From Neostapfia colusana (taxonomy: Eukaryota; Streptophyta; Magnoliopsida; Poales; Poaceae): 64,000 nt of DNA. A model generated the notes under the pieces. That model saw nothing but the letters and a program-made list of their open reading frames with translations. It was not told the DNA's origin and did not search any database. Location: the NCBI GenBank assembly GCA_030760725.1, contig JASWHV010000010.1, positions 36,089,760-36,153,759 of the forward strand. The letters run 5' to 3'. Position numbers and translations under genes: made by a program. Positions 54,765-64,000 of this stretch are shown piece after piece (the stretch's first letter is position 1; the number at the start of each line of letters is the position of its first letter).

Positions 54765-55709
54765 ATGACAGCGGATAAACAGTTCAAGAACGGGTGGGTG
54801 GAATCTCACTGTTCTCACCACAGCGGCTATCCGGAGGCGTTGAGGCAGATGCTTCAATATTTCGGGTACAACCAGATGCCGCAGTACTTCGCCAAGGAAG
54901 AAGGCGAGGAGGGGAACAAGACACGGACAATCCATGTTGAGGTTCCTGCAGGACCTACGCCACCCGGTTGGGCGCCGTTCACCGTTACGGTGAGAGGTAG
55001 ACAACCGGAGGGAATGTGGCAAGTGGCAGCCCGCGACACCATGTCGCGCTTCTGCCAACTGCACGTGAGAGCTATGGAGGGCACTCCATACGCGCTCGGT
55101 CCGGTGGAAGGACGGGCTCATCATGTGTGGGAAGGGAGGTACATAGAGGCAACAGATCCGGGTTGCCCAAGGTACAACCCCACGAAAGCGAACCTCAGCC
55201 TCCAGATGATGGCGCGAAAGGCTGTGATGGACAGCCAAGCTGTTCATACGGAGTGTCTCGCCGCAAAGCTCAAGGAAAGAACCAGCCGTGGAGACCATTT
55301 CGAGAGTGCTCACAGCGCACTCCGCAATGTGCTCCTTCCGACGATTAAGTGACTGAACGAACAACATAATCAGTTGCATCGTCTGAAGAAGGCAAGGAAG
55401 AAAAGTCGTGTTGACATTGCGGCGTTGCAACAACAGGTGCGGGCTCTGACCCAGCAGAATAAGGTCCTTACTCAAGAGCGGGACGACGCTATTGAGGAGG
55501 GGCAAGGCTGGGAAGAGGACTACAACCAGGCTATGGACGAGGTGCACGCGTTGCAGGACCTCGTACCCCTGGTATTGGGCATACCGGTGGTCTTGGGTCT
55601 TCCGGCAATGGGAGAGCCCGAGATGGGAGAAGAGGTTGTAGATCCGGAGCCACCAGCAGAGGTACCGGAGGAGGATGACCCACAGGAGGTCGAGTTCTAC
55701 TCCGAGTAG
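54765..55709 (+). pseudogene. ORF0 of D, one premature stop
   Basis: ATGACAGCGGAT at 54765 matches the C ORF0 start; the ATG at 54753 lies within the acceptor-like sequence and is not used in C. Same 314-codon length and no frameshift. A single TGA at codon 196 (CGA in C) separates the N-terminal domain from the coiled coil. Differences from C include R-to-H and S-to-H changes near residues 15-20, while GYPEAL, YFGYNQMPQYF and the acidic tail are kept. Preservation of frame over 945 bases supports past function. Confidence 0.88.
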
Positions 55710-55983
55710 GGGGTTACCGTTGCCAAGTATGGCAACCAGAGTGGTGTAAACCAAACTTTTGTAACCAGTGACTTGTCGTGTAGACAGTAGCACATGTATA
55801 GGTAGTGACGACATGAGCATGACTTCTCGGAGACCCAAGAATAATTTATCTTGTATAAAGTTTATGCTTCATCAATATATGTGAATGTTGTGCAAATTAT
55901 TCATGCTTCACTTCAAATACCTACTGTTTCATATGGAATTTTTAAGTATGACATGTGCTGATCGCTGCTGTTTTAAATTTCAG
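55710..55983 (+). promoter_or_regulatory. ORF0-gag spacer of D with acceptor-like end
   Basis: Corresponds to 31280-31550 in C and ends GCTGTTTTAAATTTCAG|A-ATG. No gene. Confidence 0.45.
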
Positions 55984-57211
55984 AATGACTCGTACTCATG
56001 CCAACCCGGACGTTGGGGGTTCTAGTTAGGGGGGGAGAAACCTCCCAACAGCCCCGCGAGGACTCCTCGGGACAGCAACAGCAGCAGCACCACAGCAACA
56101 ACCGCCCCCCGCCACCGCCAACGGTTATGTTGGCGGATATTGTAGCAGCAATGGCGGGCTCTCATCAGCAGCATACGGAGTTGCTGCAGACCCTCATTGC
56201 CAATAAGTCTCGATCAGAGAGGCGTCGTGATCGTGAGGAGCGCCAACAGAGCTCCTACTCCGACTTCCTGGCAACTCATCCCCCGGAATTTTCAAGGGCG
56301 GATGAACCCATCGATGCGGACAACTGGCTCCGCGCGATGGAGATGAAGTTCGGGCTGCTGCAAGTGAGTGAGCAGCGCAAGACTCAGTTCGCTGTCCAAC
56401 AGTTCCAGGGATCCGTGATCGCCTGGTGGGCGAACTACAGTGCTTCACAGCCCACTGACCGAGTTATGACCTGGGTGGAGTTCCGGACGGCCTTCAAGGC
56501 CTATCACATACCGCCGGGTATCATGAAGAGGAAGACGCAGGATTTCCTACGCCTGCAACAAGGGAGCCGAAACGCGCTGGAATATTCCAGGGCGTTCAAC
56601 GATCGCGTGCTCTACGCTTCGTATCACGCCGATACTGACGAGAAGCGGCGGGATCACTTCTACCAGGGGCTCAATCCGCTCCTGAAAGACAAATTGGTGA
56701 TGTTCAATCGCGGCAGCATCAACGATATAATTGATGCTGCAATTGTTCAGGAGGACTCCGGCAAGGAGTTAGAGGCGGCGGAAAGAAAGCGAAGCGTGCC
56801 GCAAAGCAGCAGAGAAGGAGGCGGTCCTTCTCAGAAATTTTGGATGGTGAATCGCCCACCATCGGGTCCATGTTGGCAGCCACCACAGAGGCCGATGCCG
56901 TTCCGCAGTCGGCCATATTCTTCACCGGCATTCAGGCCGGCACTTCCAGCACCACCTCCGAAACAACAGAAGCAACGGGCGATGCCGCGTGCGTATGCAC
57001 CTCAACAGCGCATGCCGGGCTTTCGTCCCCCAAGCACCGGACAAATAGCGGCCACATGCTACAAATGTGGTCGGCCAGGACACTTCACCAGCAGTTGTCC
57101 GGAGAGGCAAGGAGGCGGAGTTGCACCACAACTTCCGGGGAGGAATCAGCCCCGGAACCCCACTAATGCGCGGCAGGCAAACCCTAGGCCCGGCACCGTC
57201 CACCAGCTTGC
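55984..57211 (+). pseudogene. gag of D, 5' broken and cut by E
   Basis: Starts ATGACTCGTACTCATGCC like C gag, but codon 15 is TAG and one extra G follows in a G run near 56037, shifting the frame. From there it is open, with the Gln-rich stretch, the capsid WWANYSASQPTDRVMTW and knuckle CYKCGRPGHFTSSC. It ends at VHQLA, where LTR E begins. The rest of D would be expected beyond E, outside the window. Confidence 0.9.
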
Positions 57212-60200
57212 TGTAAGGGCCTCAGTTTTAGCACACATTTGAAGTGTTCATCACCACATCACACCAATTTTCACTCCATTAGGAGTTGATCTTGACATGA
57301 GCTAAGTGGGACGAATTCAAACTTTATTTGAATTCAAAACTGAACTTGTGCTGAAATTCACTCAAACCAAACCCAATTTGAATTCTATTCAATTCAAATG
57401 GCTCAGGGGTGAATAATTTGAATCACCATGGGTATTATGGGGCTAACTGTTAACAACAGTGATTAGGAGTAAATTTCAGAGGTTAAAACCCCTGGTGGGA
57501 CCCACATGTCATAGAGGGGATAAGGAGAAACTTGCACCCAAAGTCAGAGTCTCGGTGGGAAATTCCACCGAGCAGCTGTCGGCTGTGCCACCGAGCAGCT
57601 ACCGGCGCCACCAGCTGCTTCCCTCTCCGCGCCGAGGGCAGCTGGCTCACGCCCCCACGCGACCGGCACCGCCTCAGCCAAGCAGGAGTCGGCCGGCTTT
57701 ATCTTCTCGCGGGCAAACCAGAGCAGCGGCATTGTTTCTCGCCACAGCTCTCTGCTCAATCGGGAAAACCAGCAATATCATCTCCTCCTTCGTCCCTGAG
57801 CTGCTAGACAGCCACCTGAGCTCACACTCCACCTCCCCAACGCCAGAAACCGCGAGCTCCGACCTCCTTTGCCCAAAGACGATAGCCACCGCGGCGACCT
57901 AGCCTCAGCCGAGAGTCAGGCGCCCGTGGACAGCGTTCCACAGGAGTTTTCACGGTCCAGCGAGAGAGGCAACAGGAGCGCGCGACCACCGTGCGGCTCT
58001 CCTCCAAGTTTGGAAGCCAACCGTGAAGAATCCGCAGAGAATTTCTAGTCTTTGCTCCGGCGACCGTAACCCAAGCTTCCGGTACGGTTTCTTTAAATTC
58101 TCGCTCTATAATCTTTCGGAGGTCATCAAATCTTGCACATAGACGCTGGACTAGCCGGTGATCAAGTTCTTTTCTGCACCCGTAGCATGAAACTGTCTAG
58201 GAGTGACGAATTTCGAGCTCGATCGAGGGCGGTCATGGCGGGCACGATCGGTCACACGGTGCCGACCGACTTGCCGCCATCCCTGAACCCTTTTGACACC
58301 TTGTCGAGCTTCCTAGAGGTACACTGATGCTGTAGGGCCGTTTGTTCGAGGTGTTGGCGGGTTTAGAAACCACGGTCGACGGTGTCGAACCTCAACTGAG
58401 GCAGCGGCACGTCGCCGAGCTATTTCCGGTCACCCCCAGCACGACCTGACACCACCGACGTGTTCCTTGACGTCGACAACCCCCTGACGGCGATTTTCAG
58501 ACCATGGAAGGTCTGGCAGCGGAGAGCCGGCGAGCCCCGAGTCTGCTCCGGCGAGGTCGACGGCGCGGGCGCGAGAGAACGGCGGGAGGAAGACGAAGCC
58601 GGCTGGCCCACGTGTCAGCGGCTGAAGAATTTAAATCGGGATCGGGTGTTGGCGGGGATCGGCTGTGCTGGTGCGCAAATACCCTGTGAGCCCCGGTGTG
58701 CCGGACACCTCCGCGCTCGACACGTGTGGTATCCCCGGTGTGCCGGACACCTCCGCGCTCGACACGTGTCCCTGCGGGCCCCGAGAGTTTAAACTTTTCC
58801 CCCGATTTTCAGAATTCTTCCAAACTTCAAATCCTCATAACTTTGGCTAGAAAGCTCCAAATCGAGTGAACCAAATTTTGTTGGATTTAGCTCTCTGAGC
58901 ACTTTCCAACGATACCAAATTCAGCTCATGAAAGTGAATAATTTTCCAGAATTAAATCCCTAAAGTTTAAACCGTTGGGAATTTTATCTGGAGAACTACT
59001 TTATGAAAAATTCTGAAATTTGGCTGAGAGGTTTATTGGAAAATCCCTAAATCGCAGTAAAATATTCAGACTCATCCAAGTTCATTTAGTTACCCTAATG
59101 GGGTGATTAAGAGAACTGCCCTGAGAAAATAGAAAAATGTACAGAAACATTTTTCAGATTTTCTCAAAGCTTAATTAGGGCATAACTTTCTGTAGAATTC
59201 TTCAAATGACATGAAACCAACTCCATTAGAACCATCTTAAAGTCTAACTTCCAGAAAGTAATGGTTGGAGCCATGAAAACCCCTGGAATTATTCAGAGGC
59301 TCAAATATTGACCAAATGGGCTTTTATTTGTACAAGGTTCAAATGAACTTTGTTTCAAATAAAACTTGGTCAAGACTCTGGTTAGGACCCTACCAAGCCA
59401 CAATAAAAATTTCAGAACCAAAGGGAAGAGCTAGCTAGAGTTATTAGCAATTGTGTATTCAAGTTCACACATTGCATTTAAATTAACATGTAGTATTTCA
59501 TAAACGTGTAGTCACTGAAGAAGAGACTCCGGAAGTGCTGGACTTCCTCCTTCCGGAAGAAGAGCTAACTACTGACCAGCAGCAACAAGGCAAGCCCCCG
59601 TTTGCATTAACCTTTTTATAAGTTTTATTTTGTTTACATGTGTCATATGAAGTATGTATGTGCATTAGGTATAGGATGGATGGAACCCCACTTGCATAAC
59701 CAGAATTTTTCCCTAAGAGTGAGGGTAGTGTTTAGGACCTCGAGTAGAAAGGCTATGCTTAAAGATTCATAGGGCTTCGGTACAAGTCGAGTAGTTGGAA
59801 TCTACTCGCGAGATAGGCATTGGGACACACGGGTTCGGTTGAGTGATGTGAGATCACTATAGTAATAAAAAAAAGAGACTAGGCAGGGGCTAGGGCGCAG
59901 CAAGAGGAAGTCTTGTGTGCGCAGTCCTGCCCGTGTCGATTGAGGACCGATCCGTGTGCGGCCCTGCTGAACAAGTATTGAACGTACCGAAGGCATATCG
60001 GATATATGGGCCCCGATAAACCAATGTAGCCTAAACCTCCGGGCATCGAGGCATAGCACACCGATTTATAGGTGTAGGTTGAGGGCAGCAAGGTGGAAAT
60101 CTGCCAAAGGGCATAGAGAGATGCTCCGTGTGGGGAAACTCCTGCTCGTTTCGGTGCGACCGGTTCGACGTTTGGGCTGTTGGGTGAAAGGTTGTCCCGT

Positions 60201-60974
60201 ACGACATCGAGTGAGCGTGCTGTGCAGCTCCATGGGTGGGCGTACGTGACGTGCTCTTTGGGTTTTCCCTGCAGGTGTATATTGAGTCGATTCGCCGTCC
60301 CTCGCGGTGACGAGTGCCGCTTGTTCACTGCGTCGTAACGTAGATAATTTATGGAATGTTGTGATTCAATATTGCTGTCATGAGATAATTGTATTGCTAC
60401 ATGTGTGCCACCAAATATTGCTTACTAAATTTCAGCTTCATGAACTGTTAACTTGTTGCTAAAAGATGAACTAAGGATGAACTTGTAGGCGTGTCCTTTT
60501 GCTGAAATGTTACTATCCTATGTCCATTGTACCCCTCATGTAGAGTTTCATTCTTAGGTGAGTCGGTTAAGCCTTGCTGAGCCTTCGTGCTCACGGTTGC
60601 TGCTTAAGTGTTTTTCAGGTGAGGAGCCACCCACGGACTCGGAGTACGAGTCCACCGGCGAGGGTTACCCTCCGTCGGGGACCACGGCTGAGTGGGAGTC
60701 GTACACGCAGCGCTGAGCTGAGGAGCGCAGCTAGTATGGGTTGCCCTAGGGCTGGGCAACCAACTTTTGCTAGATAGGCGGGCGTGAGTTGTATAGTGTA
60801 GACTTCCGCTGTGTAATATAAACAATAGTTGTAACTGAAGTTTGTACCTGTTTGTACAGTTTCAGTTGTTTTTCCCATGTAATATATTATGTTCTTATGA
60901 CGTGTGCTGTCGGGTGTCGCATCGCGCGGCACCACCCTCTGCGATCCTGGATGAGCGGATCCCTGTCCGCCACA
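57212..60974 (+). repeat. 5' LTR of E
   Basis: 3763 bases from TGTAAGGGCCTCAG to GTCCGCCACA. Sense-strand features: GC-rich U3/R from 57500 to 58800 with two near-identical 46-base tandem units ending CGCTCGACACGTGT near 58690-58770, a candidate donor at about 58081 (CTTCCG|GTACGG), the mini-gene exons (59512-59589 and 60619-60716) and a palindromic CGAGTAG/CTACTCG at 59788-59808. Short open frames in the GC-rich part lack conservation with C and are not called. Confidence 0.9.
59512..60716 (+). CDS. Possible spliced LTR mini-gene, E copy
   Basis: Internal exon 59512-59589 (78 bases) after AACGTGTAG reads T-E-E-E-T-PEVLDF-L-L-PEEEL-T-T-D-Q-Q-Q-Q and ends CAACAAG|GCAAGC. Intron 59590-60618 (1029 bases). 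Terminal exon 60619-60716 (98 bases) after GTTTTTCAG reads G-E-E-P-P-T-D-S-E-Y... and ends AEWESYTQR, TGA. Lengths differ from C by whole codons only (78 against 81, 98 against 89), and phase 1 is kept. Identical residues use different codons (GTG CTG against GTC CTA for V-L; CAG CAA against CAA CAG). This is the strongest evidence for coding. No ATG resolved. Confidence 0.5.
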
Positions 60975-60977
60975 GCC

Positions 60978-60989
60978 TGGTATCAGAGC
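60978..60989 (+). other. Primer-binding site of E
   Basis: TGGTATCAGAGC, three bases (GCC) after the LTR end; single copy, unlike family 1. Confidence 0.9.
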
Positions 60990-62813
60990 TGCATTGGGGA
61001 TAGCACAGTACTTAAGGACTACATTATGGGAAAACTTAGGTTACGGTGAGGAATCGGTAGCTGCCCAAGTAAGGACTATACTAGAATAGTTACCTAAAGT
61101 TGCAAAGACTAACTTATGTGTTATAATTCTGAATTTCAATTATGTAACGACGCACCTACGCTCTGGTAAGAATGGTAAGGAACGCCACCGGGAGCGGTTC
61201 AATTTCGGTTAGCTCCCCTGACAAGGAACGTGGTTCAGGGATTGATCTCACAGCTTGGTGTGAGACGTCAATACGAAACTCTTGGACTCTTCATGTTCCT
61301 GAGTTCATATGAAACGCTGATCCCTAGCGTGCATTAGGCAAGTAAGTGGAGACCCCATCGCGTGGTCAGTAACGCGAGAGTGTGTTCGTCTGGAAATAGT
61401 CCAGGAGGACATACGCAGCGCTTGCCATCGGCGTGCCCTGCAGGGCAGTAGGTGGTATCTGTTGGGTTGATAACATTCCCAACCGTGACGACCCGTTCGT
61501 GACCTACTCGGGTTCCCCGTTGTGTGGTGTTGAAACACGATCACGTACCTTGAGACGTGACTTAGCTCAAGGACGGCCGTATGACAATGATACGGGCGTT
61601 TGTATTTACTTTTAAATATGGAACTGCCTGGAATGAACAACCTTTGAGTGCACCATTATTGTGTTGTTTTCTGCAGGTGCTAACCACGTATGTATCCGTG
61701 TAGTAAACGTGTGCGAGAGACCGTTTAGTGCCACACTTGAGACGTATATGCCGGTTAATCCGGTTAGGGTTTTCTTTTGTGAGGAACGTAGTACCGAGAT
61801 ATTGTAGGAATATGCATGAAGATAATGATAACCAGGAATTAAAATCTATGGGTTCAACATTTAGGACCCTGGTTAGGCATAAGAATGGGATAGTGGTAAG
61901 TGTAGTTCCAAAAAGACTGCAAAACAGAGTGCTCTGTTTTGGACAGCAAGTTTGCTGATCTTCCACAGGGCATAACTTACAGGTCTTTTAGCCCAGAGAG
62001 GTGTGCAATATAGTTCTGAAAAGGTATTTAAGTACTCTACAACTTTGTTGTAGACTCCCAGAGCTGAAACACACCTTAAGATGGCTTAAATTCAAGAGGA
62101 ATGTAAACTGTCCAGAACCAGGACAGAGTAAAACATTCTCGGAGCTGTTTTGTTTTTCAAACATAACTCCCAGGTGAAAAATCAAAATTAGTATATAATA
62201 CATCCTTAGAAAGAGTAGAAGATGTGTGACATCTTTGCAATTCAAAGTTTCTGAAGTTTCAGCACAGAGTTCAGTGGAAACTCGAATGGAAAACAGCAAC
62301 TTCCAAATGAGGTGCTGTTAAAATTCTTCCAGAAATTCTGCTGACTTTGAATTAGAATAACTTTTTAACCACAGCTTATCTGGGGGCAAATGAATACTCG
62401 TTGGAAAGATACTGAAGTTAACTTTAACTTTCGTATTCAACTTGAGTCATGAAAATTCCCAGAACCAGATCAAAACTTGGAATAGGTAGAAACTGGTCAT
62501 TCTGACAGAAGAATGACAGTTGGACTCTGTGGAGAGGGTGTTGTACCCTACGGGTGGATACGTGATGACAACGCGATAGTAATTTCTCGTAGTGACCAAA
62601 CCTAGTTATGGTGAGCTTCCAAAGAGGAGGTTCATCAAGTTGGATTAAACTAGCTTGTGTTTGGTCTGGTAATGGTGTAGCTTGTGCAAAGTTATTACAT
62701 TATCTACATACGAGATGTATCGCATGAATTATTGTCATTATGTTTTACGCCTATTTTCTTTGGACTGCATGCAAAATGTTGCGGGACTGATGATTATTGT
62801 CGTGTGGTTGCAG
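60990..62813 (+). other. Leader of E
   Basis: 1.8 kb with patches of similarity to the C and D leaders (GGAGACCCCxTCxCGTGGTCAGTAAC, TGAGGAxGTAGTAC). TTTTCTGCAG|GTGCTAACC (61677) sits where C and D have the donor-like site. It ends GTCGTGTGGTTGCAG|ATG at gag. I find no ORF0 or remnant of it. Confidence 0.6.
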
Positions 62814-64000
62814 ATGGTTCGTACTAGGACCACGCACGAGGTTGGTGGCTCTAGCCAACAGGGAGGTGACGACTCCCAGCCACCGGCCTACGACAGCACC
62901 CCGCAGCAGCAGCCACCACCGCCGCCTCCGCTTACTCTAGCGGATGTGATAGCGGCATTGGTGGGAGGTCGTGAGGAGCAGACCGACCTGCTCCGCATGA
63001 TCGTGCAGAATACGTCCCAGGCGGGGGGACGTCAAGATAGAGGGCCTCGGGAGCCCCGTGATGTGTCGTACTCGGATTTCATGAGTACGCACCCTCCAGT
63101 GTTCACCGAAGCTGAGGAACCACTGGAGGCGGACAACTGGCTGCGGACCATCGAGTCCATGTTCGGGCTTCTCCAATGTACGGAGTGGCAGAAGACCATG
63201 TTCGCAGCACAGCAGCTCCACGGTTCCGCTGGTGCGTGGTGGGCGAATTATGTCGCCTCACGTCCGGCTGGCCATGCCGTGGAATGGCAAGAGTTCCGGG
63301 AGGCGTTCCGCGCCTTCCACATTACTCCCGGAATCATGAAGAGGAAGTTCCAAGAATTCTTGGAGCTGAAGCAGGGCGGGAGGAGTGCCCATGACTACTC
63401 CCGTGCCTTCAACCATCTGGCGCAATATGTGTCAGACTACATCTCCACCGAGGAGAAAAAGCGGGAACACTTCTATCGGGGGTTACACCCCGAAATGAAG
63501 ACCCATCTCGTTCAGTGGAATCGCAGCACATTCAACGACTTAGTCAATGCCGCGATCATGCAAGAGGATGCTCAGCGGGAGTTGGCAGCTGAGCAGCGGA
63601 AGTGCAGTGCTCCACCCAGCGGTGGAAGTGGCGCTCCCCAGAAGTACCGTATGGTGTATCGGACACCATCCGGGCAGCAGTGGCGTCCACCGGCGCGACC
63701 TCAACAGTTCGGGGGACGTTCGTTCCAAGCACCCCCGTTCCGTCCGCCGATGCCACCACCAAGACAGCAGCAGCAGCAGACGGTACCACGGGCGTTCCAA
63801 CCGCCACAACGCGCCCCGGGTTTCCGTCCACCGATCAGCGGGGGACCGCCCCGTTTCACCTGCTTCACGTGTGGCCATGCGGGCCACTTCGCGAAGGACT
63901 GTCCCCAGGGGCAGCAGAGCAGCGGGCAAGCCCAGTTCCAGGGCGGTGCTCGAGGCCGACCTCCGGTGAAGAAGGTTGGTCAGCGGACTGGAGGCGTCCG
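62814..64000 (+). CDS. gag of E, 5' 395 codons, open to the window end
   Basis: ATGGTTCGTACTAGG at 62814, directly after TTGCAG, open for 395 codons. N-terminal Gln/Pro-rich region (residues about 25-45), then YSDFMSTHPPVF, ADNWLRTIESMFGLLQ, WWANYVASRPAGHAVEW, and the Retrotrans_gag-like stretch to about residue 255. An Arg/Pro/Gln-rich linker leads to knuckle CFTCGHAGHFAKDC near residue 352. Homologous throughout to C gag, at lower similarity. Pol is expected in the same frame beyond 64000. No damage seen. Confidence 0.93.
   Translation, partial: MVRTRTTHEVGGSSQQGGDDSQPPAYDSTPQQQPPPPPPLTLADVIAALVGGREEQTDLLRMIVQNTSQAGGRQDRGPREPRDVSYSDFMSTHPPVFTEAEEPLEADNWLRTIESMFGLLQCTEWQKTMFAAQQLHGSAGAWWANYVASRPAGHAVEWQEFREAFRAFHITPGIMKRKFQEFLELKQGGRSAHDYSRAFNHLAQYVSDYISTEEKKREHFYRGLHPEMKTHLVQWNRSTFNDLVNAAIMQEDAQRELAAEQRKCSAPPSGGSGAPQKYRMVYRTPSGQQWRPPARPQQFGGRSFQAPPFRPPMPPPRQQQQQTVPRAFQPPQRAPGFRPPISGGPPRFTCFTCGHAGHFAKDCPQGQQSSGQAQFQGGARGRPPVKKVGQRTGGV

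Larger units (their letters stand above)
57212..64000 (+). mobile_element. Element E (family 3), 5' part
   Basis: LTR (57212-60974), PBS, 1.8 kb leader and open gag running off the window end. It inserted into gag of D; CTTGC (57207-57211) is the expected left target copy. The 3' half, including pol and the second LTR, lies outside. The LTR and leader are related to family 2 but much diverged, and there is no ORF0. Confidence 0.9.

Noticed and set aside
54759..55838. A 359-codon open frame on the minus strand across D ORF0
   Set aside because: It is exactly antisense to ORF0. In C the same antisense frame has two stops while ORF0 is intact, and its Leu/His/Ser-rich content mirrors Gln/Glu-rich codons on the other strand.
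57459..57902. 147- and 91-codon open frames in the E LTR
   Set aside because: Lie in GC-rich LTR sequence, overlap each other, and show no counterpart in families 2 or 4. An untranslated first exon is as likely.
60978..60989. tRNA gene at TGGTATCAGAGC sites
   Set aside because: Only the 12-base primer complement is present; no cloverleaf arms surround it.

Overview
The window is plant nuclear DNA, most probably from a grass with a large, repeat-rich genome. It is built almost entirely from nested and rearranged Ty3/gypsy LTR retrotransposons of the chromovirus type: their integrases end in a chromodomain. I see no convincing single-copy host gene and no tRNA or rRNA gene. Strand is given relative to the window; 'sense' means the retrotransposon's own coding strand.

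Four related LTR families are present. Family 1 has sense LTRs running TGTGACACCC...GGGCGTCACA and includes elements X/F, A and G. Family 2 starts TGTAAGGGCCTCAG, ends ...GTGTCA and includes B, B', C, H1, H2 and D. Family 3 is element E. Family 4 is the lone LTR I, which starts TGTAACACCCC. Families 1-3 all prime from a TGGTATCAGAGC site matching the initiator methionine tRNA.

Layout from left to right. 1-2414: 3' part of a family-1 5' LTR (X, +) and a tandem array of primer-binding-site copies. 2415-16722: a family-2 LTR (B, -) interrupted by the complete but dead family-1 element A (2631-12896, -, duplication CGCTA). 16723-18799: a truncated inverted family-2 LTR (B', +). 18800-22570: integrase, chromodomain and 3' LTR of F (+), probably the other end of X. 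22571-22741 and 37912-41298: family-1 element G (-), split by element C. 22742-37911: C (-), a full-length young family-2 element with duplication ATATT, near-identical LTRs, an unbroken gag-pol of 1518 codons and an extra upstream gene (ORF0). 41299-41989: LTR start H1 (+). 41990-48996: LTR and dead pol of H2 (-). 48997-52359: solo LTR I (-). 52360-57211: D (+), with the end of an LTR, PBS, ORF0 and gag. 57212-64000: E (+), with an LTR, PBS, leader and open gag running off the window.

Three things stand out beyond ordinary retrotransposon annotation. (1) In all four LTR families the LTR carries what looks like a small spliced gene: an internal exon rich in Gln and Glu ending at a GC-type donor (AG|GCAAG), a roughly 1.0-1.25 kb intron, and a short terminal exon in the same phase ending in a stop. 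Between families the peptide is kept through synonymous changes and equal phase. No start codon could be placed. (2) Family 2 has an ORF0 of 314 codons upstream of gag. ORF0 and gag each sit directly behind a splice-acceptor-like sequence, and the leader has a conserved CAG|GTAG donor-like site. (3) Family 1 has the primer-binding site repeated in tandem and an array of ACGTG-core (G-box/ABRE-like) repeats upstream of its TATA box.
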